Made by a program: the position numbers and the translations under genes
Notes under the pieces: generated by a model
Databases searched by the model: none
The model's input: the letters and a program-made list of their open reading frames with translations, nothing else
What the model was told of the DNA's origin: nothing
NCBI RefSeq assembly: GCF_014207445.1
Contig: NZ_JACHEM010000005.1
Location: 248,001 to 312,000 of the forward strand
Direction: 5' to 3'
Origin: Streptomyces candidus
GTDB taxonomy: Bacteria; Actinomycetota; Actinomycetes; Streptomycetales; Streptomycetaceae
Length of the DNA stretch: 64,000 nt
Shown: piece by piece, positions 16,950 through 26,060 of the stretch
Position numbering within the stretch: the stretch's first letter is position 1
How the letters are laid out: every line of letters starts with the position of its first letter

Positions 16950-18785
16950 TCAGCCCAGGTCGGGCCGCTCCAGCAGTTCGACCGCGGCCTCGGCGCAGCC
17001 GTCCAGTTCCAGCACGACGACCTCGTTGCGCCCGGCCCGCAGCAACGGCCACGGCACGTACAGGGTCCGCTGCGGTCCCCGGTCCCAGTAGCGGCCCAGG
17101 CAGAACCCGTTGACCCAGAGGTAGCCCTTGGTCCAGCCCGGCAGCGCGACGAGGGCGTCGTGGCCGAGCCGGCCCTCGCCCAGGTCGAGGAAGCCGCGGT
17201 GGAACACCGGTCCCGTGCCGCCGGGCTCGCCGCGCGCCCCGGCCGGACCCGGGGCTCCGGGGTTCCCGGCTCCCCCGGCCGCTCCCGCCACGCCGCTGGG
17301 CCAGGACAGTGCCGCGGGGATGCCGTGGCCGAGCTCCAGCGCCCGCGCGCTCCAGCCGTGGAGCTGCTGCTGGGTGTGCAGCACCCGGTGCACACCCTTG
17401 GACTCGCCCGTGGCGACGCCGTAGTTGACCCGCCCCATCGACTCCACCAGCAGTTCCACGCGGGCCCCGGGGCCGTCCACGGCCACGCCCTCGACCCGGT
17501 CCGCACCGTCCCGCTCCAGCACCCCGCGCGGTTCACCGTCCACGAAGACGTGGGCCCGGTCGGCGAGACCCTGGACCGACAGCGGGTAGGGCCCGCGGGG
17601 GCCCGGGATGCGGGACGCGTACCGCACGAGGCCCTGTCCGATGCCGAGTTCCTCGAACGACGGGGGGTGCGGGGAGCACACCGGCTTCCCGGCCAAGGCG
17701 TCCCACACGTCGAAGAGGCGCACCGACTCGCCGAGTTCGAGACGGCCGGCGGGCAGCAGGGGCGCGGGTGGCTCGGGCTCGGGCAGCGGTCCGTCCGTGT
17801 ACCGGGCCAGCACCTCGCGGAACGCGCGGAACTTCGCGGTCGCCCCGCCCTGTTCGTCGATCGGCGCGTCGTAGTCGTACGAGGTCACGTCCGGCTGGTA
17901 GACGGCCCCCGTGGCGGGGTCGCCGGTGTTGGCCCCGGCCCAGGTGGAGAAGTTGGTCCCCCCGTGCGCCATGTACAGGTTGACCGAGGCGCCGGCGTCG
18001 AGGATCTCCGCCAGCGCTGCGGCGGCGTCGGCGGGCTCACGTACGGTGTGGCCGTCGCCCCAGTGGTCGAACCAGCCGCACCAGAACTCCATGCACAGGA
18101 CAGGGTCTTCGGGGCGCACCCGTGCCAGGCGGGTGAACGCCTCGCTCGCGCGGCTGCCGAAGTTGACCGTGGCGAGCCGGCCGGGGACCGTGCCGCCGGT
18201 GAGGAAGAAGTCGTCGGGCCCGTCCGAGGTGCACAGCGGCACGTCGATCCCGCGCCGGGTCATGGCGTCGGCGATCCACTCCAGGTAGCCGGTGTCCGTG
18301 CCGTACGAGCCGTACTCGTTCTCGATCTGGAGCATCAGGACGTTGCCGCCGCGGGTGGTCTGGTGCGGGGCGATCACCGGCATCAGCCGGTCGTACCAGC
18401 GGGTGACGTGCGCCAGGTAGGCCGGATCCTGGCAGCGCACGGCCCGCACCTCGCGGTCGGCCCCCAGCCACCAGGGCAGGCCGCCGTTCTCCCATTCGGC
18501 GCAGATGTACGGCGAAGGGCGCACGATCGCGTGGAGTCCGGCGGCGCGAGTCGTGTGCAGGAACGCGTCGAGGTCGGCGAGGCCCTCGAAGTCGTACTCC
18601 CCGGGGCGCGGCTCGTGCAGGTTCCAGGGGACGTACGTCTCGACGGTGTTCAGGCCCAGGGCACGGAGCTGGCGCAGCCGGTGCGGCCACTGCTCCGGCA
18701 GGACGCGGAAGTAGTGCAGGGCGCCCGAGAGCAGGCGCAGCGGGCGGCCGTCGAGGGAGAACCCCTCGGGGGACGTTCGGAACAT
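16950..18785 (-). CDS. Beta-galactosidase, glycoside hydrolase family 35
   Basis: This 611-residue enzyme has the GH35 TIM barrel in the first 330 residues: LSGALHYFRVLPEQW, then NTVETYVPWNLHEP. The acid/base Glu157 lies in QIENEYGS and the nucleophile Glu233 in CMEFWCGWFDHWG. C-terminal beta-sandwich domains end with GYLWVNGFCLGRYWDRGPQ, the usual galactose-binding-like fold of this family. There is no signal peptide, so it should cleave terminal beta-galactose from sugars after import. A Gly/Pro/Ala-rich insertion near residues 505-535 is unusual and probably a flexible loop. The gene lies 46 bases after the regulator gene and shares its direction with the import operon. Confidence 0.93.
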   Translation of the reverse strand: MFRTSPEGFSLDGRPLRLLSGALHYFRVLPEQWPHRLRQLRALGLNTVETYVPWNLHEPRPGEYDFEGLADLDAFLHTTRAAGLHAIVRPSPYICAEWENGGLPWWLGADREVRAVRCQDPAYLAHVTRWYDRLMPVIAPHQTTRGGNVLMLQIENEYGSYGTDTGYLEWIADAMTRRGIDVPLCTSDGPDDFFLTGGTVPGRLATVNFGSRASEAFTRLARVRPEDPVLCMEFWCGWFDHWGDGHTVREPADAAAALAEILDAGASVNLYMAHGGTNFSTWAGANTGDPATGAVYQPDVTSYDYDAPIDEQGGATAKFRAFREVLARYTDGPLPEPEPPAPLLPAGRLELGESVRLFDVWDALAGKPVCSPHPPSFEELGIGQGLVRYASRIPGPRGPYPLSVQGLADRAHVFVDGEPRGVLERDGADRVEGVAVDGPGARVELLVESMGRVNYGVATGESKGVHRVLHTQQQLHGWSARALELGHGIPAALSWPSGVAGAAGGAGNPGAPGPAGARGEPGGTGPVFHRGFLDLGEGRLGHDALVALPGWTKGYLWVNGFCLGRYWDRGPQRTLYVPWPLLRAGRNEVVVLELDGCAEAAVELLERPDLG

Positions 18786-18831
18786 GAGGGGTTCTCCGGG
18801 GTGCGTGCGAGAGGGGCGGGCGGGGCCGTCG

Positions 18832-19899
18832 TCAGCCGCTGGATTCCCGCACGTGCAGCTCGGGCAGGATGGCCAGCCGGTGACGGGGGCGTGCGGGGTC
18901 GGCGAGGCGCAGGGCGAGCAGGTCGACGGCGGCCGCGCCGACCGCCCGCTTGGGCGGCGCGATCGCGGACAGCGGGATGTCGGCCAGGGCCGCGACCTCG
19001 TCGTCGTAGGTGACGATCGCCAGGTCCTCGGGAACGGTGATGCCGCGGGCGCGCAGACGCTGGAGCAGGACGATCGCGTCGTGGTCGTTGTGCACGAGGG
19101 CCGCGTCGACCGTCCCGGCGGCCACCGCGTCGACGAACGCCTCCAACCGGACCTCGCGCGGACCCCGGTCCCCGGGCGCGGGCAGCCTGAAGACCTCGGG
19201 CGTGGGCGGTTCGAGCCCTGCGGCACGCAGGCCCTCCTCGTATCCCTCCGCGACCAGTGAGCTGTGCGGACTGTCCTGGCGCAGCAGCAGGGTGATCCGG
19301 CGCCGGCCGGTGTCCACCAGGTGGCGCACGGCGAGGCGGCCTCCGTAGACGTGGTCGGTCACCGCCCGTTCCGCGCCCACGGCGTCGTCCTCGGGACGGC
19401 GCTCGACCATGGCGAAGGGGACCGTCAGGCCGCCCAGCCAGCGCTGGTCCTCCAGGCCTCCGCAGGGAGTGATCAGCAGCCCGTCGATGCCGTCGGCCAG
19501 CATCCGGCGCGCCTGGGCGTGCTCCTCGGCGGGGTCGTACTGCGAGATGCCCAGCACCAGCCGGATGCCCCGGGAAGCGGCCGCCTCCCGGGCTCCCCTG
19601 ATGACCTCCGGATAGTAGTAGTCGGCGGTCGGCACGATCATGCCGAAGACCAGCGAGGGGGCGGGCCGCTCCGGTCCGGCCGCGTCGGCCTGTCCGGGCC
19701 CGGCCGTCTCCGCGTGCGGCTGCGGCGGTACGGCCCCGCCGTGGACCCGGACCAGCAGTCCGCGTCCGGCGAGCGTCTCGACGTCACGGCGGACGGTGAT
19801 GGGCGACATCCCCAGCTCGTTCGCGAACTCGGACACCCGCAGCGATCCGTGTTCCCGCAGTCTCCGCAGGATCGCCTGGTGTCGTTCTTCGGCATGCAC
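18832..19899 (-). CDS. DeoR-type HTH regulator with LacI-like sugar-binding domain
   Basis: The protein is about 355 residues long. An N-terminal DeoR winged helix (ERHQAILRRL, then SEFANELGMSPITVRRDVETL and GRGLLVRVHGGAV) is followed by a periplasmic-binding-protein-like effector domain (LVFGMIVPTADYYYPEVIRGA, DGIDGLLITPCGG, and the final VTYDDEVAALADIPLSAI). This hybrid is common for carbohydrate repressors in actinomycetes. The GTG at 19899 is preceded by GAAGGGG. An in-frame ATG at 19953 adds 18 residues without a ribosome site, so the start is uncertain. It probably represses the GH35 gene, the import operon and the divergent lyase until an oligosaccharide binds. Confidence 0.88.
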   Translation of the reverse strand: MHAEERHQAILRRLREHGSLRVSEFANELGMSPITVRRDVETLAGRGLLVRVHGGAVPPQPHAETAGPGQADAAGPERPAPSLVFGMIVPTADYYYPEVIRGAREAAASRGIRLVLGISQYDPAEEHAQARRMLADGIDGLLITPCGGLEDQRWLGGLTVPFAMVERRPEDDAVGAERAVTDHVYGGRLAVRHLVDTGRRRITLLLRQDSPHSSLVAEGYEEGLRAAGLEPPTPEVFRLPAPGDRGPREVRLEAFVDAVAAGTVDAALVHNDHDAIVLLQRLRARGITVPEDLAIVTYDDEVAALADIPLSAIAPPKRAVGAAAVDLLALRLADPARPRHRLAILPELHVRESSG

Positions 19900-20112
19900 G
19901 ATGTTCCGGTCCCCTTCGTCCGCCCCGGCCTGAACCGCAGTGTAGCGCCCCATCGATCGTTCGTGACCGTTTCTGTTCAAACAATCAGTTCCAGCGGTCT
20001 GTTGTTCAGGACATTGCTGAGCCGCGTTCGAGCGTGTTAGAAACCGTGCACCCGTGAGCTTCCCGCTCACCCCCGGTGCGATGACGCACCCTCCCTCCGG
20101 AGGTTCCCCGTC

Positions 20113-22545
20113 ATGTCCTCCGCTCTCCCCGCCCCCACTTTCCTCTCCCGCCGCGCCCTGCTCCGCGCGATCGCCGCCGCCGCTCTCGCCGCTCCGTTCA
20201 CCGGACTCGCCGCAGCCCCGGCCGCGGCCTCCGACGCCTACGACGCCCTGCGCCTCACCTGGCGCGGCCTGATCCTCGGCACCGGCTTCGACCCGGCCGC
20301 CGAGCCCTTCGCCGGCAAACTCACCGCGCTCGGCTCCACCGCCGCCGACCTCAGGACCTCGATGGCCCCGGCCCCCGGCTCCCTCTGGCCGGACCTCGTC
20401 TTCGCCGACCCCGAGCCCGACACCGACGCCGCTTCGTACGCCTACTCGGGCGCCCTGGGCATCAGTTACACGCGCCTGCGCACGATGGCAGAGGCGTACG
20501 CACAGCCCGGCACAGGGCTCACCGGCGACCCGGCGCTCGCCGCCCGCATCCTCACCGGCGTCGACCACCTGCGCGACGAGGCGTTCGCCGCCGGCCGCAC
20601 CCGCTACGGCAACTGGTACAACTGGCAGATCGGCATCCCCCAGGCCCTGCTCGACATCTGCGTCCTGCTGCACACCGAACTCGGCGCCGCCCGGATCGCC
20701 GACTGCACCGCCGCCATCGACCACTTCGTCCCCGACAGCGTCCTCGCCTCCTACACGGGCACCAGCACCGGGGCCAACCGCGTGGACCTGTGCCGGGTCA
20801 TCGCCCTGCGCGGCGTCGTCGGCAAGAACTCCGCGAAGATCGCCGCGGCCCGCGACGGACTGAGCCCGGTCTTCCCCTATGTCACGTCCGGCGACGGCCT
20901 GTTCGCCGACGGCTCCTTCATCCAGCACACCTACGTCCCCTACGCCGGCTCCTACGGAGCGGTCATGCTCGGCGGGCTCTCGCTCCTGTTCGCCCTGCTG
21001 AAGGGCACCGCCTGGGACGTCACCGACCCCGCACGGCAGATCGTCCTCGACTCCGTCGAGAAGGCGTACGCCCCCTTCCTCTACAACGGCCTCGTCATGG
21101 ACAGCGTCTCGGGGCGCGCGGTCAGCCGCGGCGTCCAGACCGCCGACACCCGTGGCATCCGCCAGGACGACCACCTGCGCGGCCACGGCATCATCGCCGG
21201 CATCGCCCTCCTGGCCCGCAGCGCCTCGGCCGCCGAGCGCACCCGCTGGGAGGGCATGATCAAGGGGTGGATCGCCCGTGACGTGCACAGCCCGGTGACG
21301 TCCGACCCGGCACTCCAGATCGCCCACCTCGCCCGCCTCACCGCCGTCCGCGACGGCACGGCCGCCGCCGTCGCCGAACCCGTCGGCCACCGCCTCTTCC
21401 CCGGCATGGACCGCGCGGTCCACCGCCGTCCCGGCTGGGCCGCCAACGTCTCCATGGCCTCACGGCGCATCACCTACTACGAGACCGGGAACGGGGAACA
21501 TCTCCGCGGCTGGCACAGCGGCTCCGGAATGCTCTACTGGTGGGGCTCCGACTTCGCCAACGGCCAGTACAGCGACAGCTTCTGGCCCACCGTCGACCCA
21601 CGCAGACTCCCCGGCACCACCGCGTCCGCCAAGCCGCTCGCCGACGCCGAGGGCGGCGCCTGGGGAGTCGCGCGCCCCGACGTGCGCTGGGTGGGAGGCG
21701 CGACCGACGGCACGTACGCGACCGTCGGTCAGTACCTCAGAGGACTCTCGTCCACGCTGCTGGCCAAGAAGTCCTGGTTCTTCCTCGACGACGCCGTGGT
21801 CTGCCTGGGCGCGGGCATCCACGGCCGCGACGGCGCGACCGTCGAGTCCGTCGTCGACAACCGCAACCTGGGCGCGAACGGCACCCACGCCCTCACCGTC
21901 GACGGCACGGTCCGGCCCGCCACGACCGGCTGGAGCGCCACACTCCCGGCCGCCCGCTGGGCCCACCTGGCCGGGCACGCCGGCTACGTCTTTCCCGGAG
22001 GCGCAGAGGTCAAAGCGGTGCGGGAGGCCCGCACCGGCTCATGGAGCGCCATCAACGGCGGCGGGAGCACGACCCCGGTCACCCGCCGCTATCTGACGCT
22101 CTGGTTCGACCACGGCATCGACCCCACCTGGAAGACCTACTCCTACCTGCTCATGCCCGGCGCGACCGCCGCCGCCACCGCGGCCAGGGCCGCCGACACC
22201 GGCTGGCTCCGCACCCTGGCCAACACCAGCGAGCACCAGGGCGTCCACGTCCCGTCCCTCGGCTTCACCGGCGTCAACTTCTGGCTCCCCGGCACCATCG
22301 GGGACCTCACCGTGGGCGCTCCCGCCGCCGTTCTCATCCGGACGAACGGGTCCACGGCCACCGTCTGCGTCTCCGGGCCCCTGCGCGACGGCGCGGCCAT
22401 CGACCTCACATGGAACCGGCCGGTCACCGCCGTCACGTCCAAGGACCCCACCATCCAGACCGTGGCCACCGGCGCGGCCCTGACCCTGCGCGTCACCCCC
22501 GGCACGCTCGGAGCGCAGCACCGGGCGCAGGTCACCCTCGGCTGA
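20113..22545 (+). CDS. Secreted polysaccharide lyase family 8 (hyaluronate/chondroitin/xanthan lyase type)
   Basis: This 810-residue enzyme has a twin-arginine-like signal (SRRALLRAIAAAALAAP, residues 12-30), so it is exported folded. The alpha-toroid has the aromatic patch NWYNWQIGIP at residue 167. The catalytic triad is Asn222 (TGANRVD), His272 and Tyr281 (HTYVPYAGSYG). The N-H spacing of 50 and H-Y spacing of 9 equal those of the pneumococcal hyaluronate lyase. C-terminal beta domains follow. It cleaves uronic-acid-containing polysaccharide by beta-elimination outside the cell. GGAGG precedes the ATG. It is transcribed divergently from the regulator gene, and the released oligosaccharides are the likely cargo of the nearby importer and substrate of the GH35 enzyme. 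Confidence 0.92.
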   Translation: MSSALPAPTFLSRRALLRAIAAAALAAPFTGLAAAPAAASDAYDALRLTWRGLILGTGFDPAAEPFAGKLTALGSTAADLRTSMAPAPGSLWPDLVFADPEPDTDAASYAYSGALGISYTRLRTMAEAYAQPGTGLTGDPALAARILTGVDHLRDEAFAAGRTRYGNWYNWQIGIPQALLDICVLLHTELGAARIADCTAAIDHFVPDSVLASYTGTSTGANRVDLCRVIALRGVVGKNSAKIAAARDGLSPVFPYVTSGDGLFADGSFIQHTYVPYAGSYGAVMLGGLSLLFALLKGTAWDVTDPARQIVLDSVEKAYAPFLYNGLVMDSVSGRAVSRGVQTADTRGIRQDDHLRGHGIIAGIALLARSASAAERTRWEGMIKGWIARDVHSPVTSDPALQIAHLARLTAVRDGTAAAVAEPVGHRLFPGMDRAVHRRPGWAANVSMASRRITYYETGNGEHLRGWHSGSGMLYWWGSDFANGQYSDSFWPTVDPRRLPGTTASAKPLADAEGGAWGVARPDVRWVGGATDGTYATVGQYLRGLSSTLLAKKSWFFLDDAVVCLGAGIHGRDGATVESVVDNRNLGANGTHALTVDGTVRPATTGWSATLPAARWAHLAGHAGYVFPGGAEVKAVREARTGSWSAINGGGSTTPVTRRYLTLWFDHGIDPTWKTYSYLLMPGATAAATAARAADTGWLRTLANTSEHQGVHVPSLGFTGVNFWLPGTIGDLTVGAPAAVLIRTNGSTATVCVSGPLRDGAAIDLTWNRPVTAVTSKDPTIQTVATGAALTLRVTPGTLGAQHRAQVTLG

Positions 22546-22610
22546 CCTCCCCCGGGCGGCCGCGTCGTACGCGCGTGCCGTGCACCCCCGGTCCAGGTGC
22601 TGGCGGAACA

Positions 22611-25511
22611 TCACAGTGGCGGGCCCTGCGTGAGCCGGGTCAGCAGTTGGGTCCTGGACCGGACCCCGGCCTTGCGGTAGATGCGGCTGAGCATGGACTC
22701 GACCGTCTTGACCGAGACGTACATCCGGTCCGCCGCCTGCCGGTTCGTCGCGCCGTGCCCTATCAGGGCCGCCAGTCTGCGTTCGTTCTCGGTGAGCAGA
22801 CCGGCCGGGCTCTGCGCGGCGGCCTGCTGGTGACCGGAGAGCCGTTCCAGGGCGGCCTCCGCCAGCGCGAGCCACGGCGCGGCCTCCGCCTCGCGGAACA
22901 CCTCCCGGGCCTGCTGCCACGCCGTACGGGCCGCCGCCTGCCTGCGCCGGCCGCGTTCCAGCCGCCCGCGCGCCAGCAGGGTGCGCCCCTGTTCGACCGG
23001 CATGTCCAGGGCGGCGAACGACCGGGCCGCGTCGTCGAGGAGTTCGGCAGCCTCGTCGGTACGGCCCGCCGCGCGCACACAGCCGGCCCGGGCCCGGGTG
23101 AGGGCCGCCCGCAGACCCGCGTGCCGGTCGTGCGTGCCGACCCCGGCGTGCGCGGCCTCCAGCAGCGCCCTGGCCTCCCCCTCCCTGCGGACCGCGGTCA
23201 GGGCCTCGACCGCGTCCGCCTGCCAGCGCAGACTTCCCGGGTCGGCCGCGTCACCGGCCGCTTCGAGATCCGCGACCTCACCCAGCGCGACGGCCGCGCT
23301 TTCCGCGTCGCCGGTGTGCAGGTGCACCGCCCCCAGGATCCACAGCCCCCGGGCCGTGTGGATGCTGTCGTGCTCCTCGCGGGACGCGCGGACGGCCTGG
23401 AGCGCGTACTGCCTGGCCTGCGAGAAGGAGCCGCCGTGGCTGTGCGCGACAGCGGCCGTGTACCAGGCCGGGCCGGGCGAGAGGCCCGCGCCCGCGGTGC
23501 GTTCCAGCGCCCGGTGGGCCCACTGCAGCGCGGCGGCGCAGGAGCCGAGCCGGACCTCCGCCTCCGCGAGACTGCGCCACAGGTCCACCAGGTCCTCGGC
23601 CCCGCCCGTCCGCCCTGCCTGAGGCAGGAGGGCCAGGAACTGGGCGCGGGCCGCCCGCAGACGGTCGTCGAAGAGGGCGTGCCGGGCCGCCAGGTACTCG
23701 GGGCTGTTGCGGATGCCGATGCGGCCGGGCGGTACGGCGAGCGCCAGCGCCCGGACGAGGGTGCGCTCGGCGTCGTCGTGGCGCCCGCAGAGGCGTTCCG
23801 TGCGGGCCCGCATGGTGAGGGCGGCGGCCTGCAACGGCACGTCCCGCGCCTGTGCGGCGAGGGCGGCGGCGGTGCCCGCGTGGTGCAGCGCCACAGCCGC
23901 GACGCCCTGGGTGACGTTGGCGCCGATCGCCGCCCGCAGTTCCACGGCGGCGAGCAGAGCGGGGTCGCCGTCGGCCAGCCGCCTGGCCTCGGCGAGGTCG
24001 GTCTCCAGGTCGGAGAGGTCCTGCCCCTGCGCGTCCACGACCGCCAGCAGTGCCCGCACCCGCCGGCCGCGCCCGGCGCGGCCCGAGTCGAGTGCGCGGG
24101 CTGCCTGCCGGGCGAGGTCCGGCCGTCCGGCGGCCGACGCGTCATCGGCCGCACGCGCCAGCCGGTCCAGGCGCAGAGCCGCCCGGTCGGCGGGGGTGAG
24201 CCGGGCCGCCAGCAGGAGCAGCTCGGCGGCCAGCTGCCGGTCGCCGTCCGCGCGTGCGACGGCGGACGCGTCGTCGGTGTCCTGGGCGGTGCCCGTGTCA
24301 GCGGTGTGCCGGGCGAGGGCGAGGTGACGGGCCCGCTGTACGGGGTCGGGGACGGCGTCCGCCAGGGCCCGGTGGACGCCGGCGCGTTCTGCCGACGTGC
24401 CGGCGGCGGCAGCGGCCTCGGCGAGTGCCCCCGCCGTGAACCGGACGAGGTCGTACGGGTCCGGCGCACTCACCGCCCCGGCCGCGACGGCGTGCCCGAG
24501 GTGGTCCTCGGCGTCCGGACACCCCGCGTCCCGCAGCAGCGCGACGTTCGGGCGGTGCACCAGGGCCGCCGCACGCAACGTCGTACGCACCCCGCCGGGG
24601 AGCAGGGAGAGCCAGACCTCCGCGCGGTCCCGCACCGCGGCGGGCGGCCGCTGCGGTCCGTACCGCGCGGGATCCTGCGCCGCGGCCCGCAGGTACTCCT
24701 CCGTCAGGGCGCGGTGTCCGCCGCAGTGCCCGTGCACACCGGCGGCCCACCGGGCGGGCAGCGCACGCCGCCCCAGCAGTTCCGCGGTGTCCGTGACCGT
24801 GAGGGGGCGCAGCGGGAACACCGGCGGGTGGCCTCCGAGCAGCCGGGCCGCGGCCTGCGGGAACGCGGTCGTGCGCTCGGTGGCGACCGCGGCGAGCCGC
24901 CCGGCGGGCAACGTGCCCAGCACGTGCGCGAGGGTCTGTGCGCTGGCGGCGTCGAGCCACTCGGCGCCGTCGACGAGCAGGAGCACCGGTCGCGCGCTCC
25001 CGAGAACGCGGGTGAGGGCGAGCCGCATCGCGAGCCGCGGATCGCCGGTCCTGGCGGGGCCTGCCGGGGCACCGGGTTCGAGGTCGGTGGCCGGAACGCG
25101 GTGGGGGAGGGGGCCGGGGGCGCGGAGGCTCCGCTCGACATCCGTCACCGGGCCGAAGGAGGTGGTGGGGACGAGGGGGCACGGGGGGACGGCGGGGGAG
25201 GTGACGAAGGAGGTGGCCGGGACGGAGTCGGGGACGAGGTCACGGGCGTTGACGCAAGGGGAGCCCAGGAGTTGGGTGAGCGCGCCGAACGGCAGGTCCT
25301 GGTCGCCGGGCACGGCGCGGATGCGCAGGGACGGACGGTCGGGCAGAGAACCGGCGAGAGCGTCGAGGAGCGTGCTTTTGCCCGTGCCCCAGGCACCGGT
25401 GACGGCGAGCCGTCCGTGCCGGTCGAGCAGTTTCCGCGCCTCGCACAGGGCGTCCCGCCAGGCGTGGTCGGGCTCGTCGGCGGCCGACGCCGGCCAGGGA
25501 GGGCTGGTCAT
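22611..25511 (-). CDS. Large ATP-binding LuxR-family (LAL) transcriptional regulator
   Basis: This 966-residue regulator has an N-terminal AAA-type domain with Walker A GAWGTGKSTLLDAL near residue 39 and Walker B RPVLLLVDGAEWLDA near residue 180. A long helical, TPR-like middle follows. The C-terminal LuxR helix-turn-helix reads LTENERRLAALIGHGATNRQ and VSVKTVESMLSRIYRKAGV. Such proteins activate catabolic or secondary-metabolite genes on binding an inducer. The ATG at 25511 has no ribosome-binding site but lies just after a good promoter, so a leaderless mRNA is likely. It converges on the lyase gene and diverges from the secreted protease gene. Its target is unknown. Confidence 0.9.
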   Translation of the reverse strand: MTSPPWPASAADEPDHAWRDALCEARKLLDRHGRLAVTGAWGTGKSTLLDALAGSLPDRPSLRIRAVPGDQDLPFGALTQLLGSPCVNARDLVPDSVPATSFVTSPAVPPCPLVPTTSFGPVTDVERSLRAPGPLPHRVPATDLEPGAPAGPARTGDPRLAMRLALTRVLGSARPVLLLVDGAEWLDAASAQTLAHVLGTLPAGRLAAVATERTTAFPQAAARLLGGHPPVFPLRPLTVTDTAELLGRRALPARWAAGVHGHCGGHRALTEEYLRAAAQDPARYGPQRPPAAVRDRAEVWLSLLPGGVRTTLRAAALVHRPNVALLRDAGCPDAEDHLGHAVAAGAVSAPDPYDLVRFTAGALAEAAAAAGTSAERAGVHRALADAVPDPVQRARHLALARHTADTGTAQDTDDASAVARADGDRQLAAELLLLAARLTPADRAALRLDRLARAADDASAAGRPDLARQAARALDSGRAGRGRRVRALLAVVDAQGQDLSDLETDLAEARRLADGDPALLAAVELRAAIGANVTQGVAAVALHHAGTAAALAAQARDVPLQAAALTMRARTERLCGRHDDAERTLVRALALAVPPGRIGIRNSPEYLAARHALFDDRLRAARAQFLALLPQAGRTGGAEDLVDLWRSLAEAEVRLGSCAAALQWAHRALERTAGAGLSPGPAWYTAAVAHSHGGSFSQARQYALQAVRASREEHDSIHTARGLWILGAVHLHTGDAESAAVALGEVADLEAAGDAADPGSLRWQADAVEALTAVRREGEARALLEAAHAGVGTHDRHAGLRAALTRARAGCVRAAGRTDEAAELLDDAARSFAALDMPVEQGRTLLARGRLERGRRRQAAARTAWQQAREVFREAEAAPWLALAEAALERLSGHQQAAAQSPAGLLTENERRLAALIGHGATNRQAADRMYVSVKTVESMLSRIYRKAGVRSRTQLLTRLTQGPPL

Positions 25512-25517
25512 CCGGGC

Positions 25518-25546
25518 ACGGTAGGCGTGCGGAGGGGCGGAGACAA
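25518..25546 (-). promoter_or_regulatory. Promoter for a leaderless LAL regulator transcript
   Basis: On the minus strand, TTGTCT (25546-25541) and TACCGT (25523-25518) are separated by exactly 17 bases. The -10 box ends six bases before the ATG at 25511. This matches the housekeeping sigma consensus with transcription starting at or next to the start codon. Confidence 0.5.
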
Positions 25547-26060
25547 CGCCGGCGACGGGGTGCGGGGTGGCGACAAGGGTTATCCCTGGTGGTGGTCCAG
25601 GGCGCAGTGGGGGGCCCGAGAGGCGCAAGAGGTCCGGGAGGGCGCCCGCGTGCGGGCGTGGGGGTCCGTGGAGGAGGGGCCGCACACGGGGGCGGCGGGC
25701 CGCACCGCCCTTGACGCCGACTGCGCGCCGTATCACCCATGGACGTCGCCGGCGGCGGTCCGCCGCGTCCGGTGCGGAGGCGCGAGTCACGCCGTCCGCG
25801 TGCGCGCCCGCCCACCGCTGTCCCCGCCTCCGCACGCGCGGGCTCGACTCGCCCCCACGGCAGGGGATTTCCCCGATGTACGCCGCCCGGCCCGACCCGC
25901 ACTGTGGTGGCCATCCGGGGCCGGAACCGTCGACTCCCCAGCGGCCTTCCGGGCTTCCACGCTCCGGCCGTGACGGCACGGCCCCGGGTACGGATGTCGC
26001 GGCCCCCTGCCGCGGCCGCCCCTTCCGGGCCAACGCTCCCCAGCAGAAGGGCTCCCCCTC
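25547..26060. other. Intergenic region between the LAL regulator and the second secreted protease
   Basis: About 510 bases with no supported gene. Long open frames cross it in several phases but none has protein-like content. The promoter of the rightward protease gene is expected near the right end, where AGAAGGG precedes the ATG at 26061. Confidence 0.4.

Noticed and set aside
21540..25973. A 1,477-codon plus-strand open frame across the lyase tail and opposite the LAL regulator
   Set aside because: It is an antisense shadow caused by high GC3. The translation is rich in Arg, Gly and Pro with no domain, while both overlapping genes have clear motifs.
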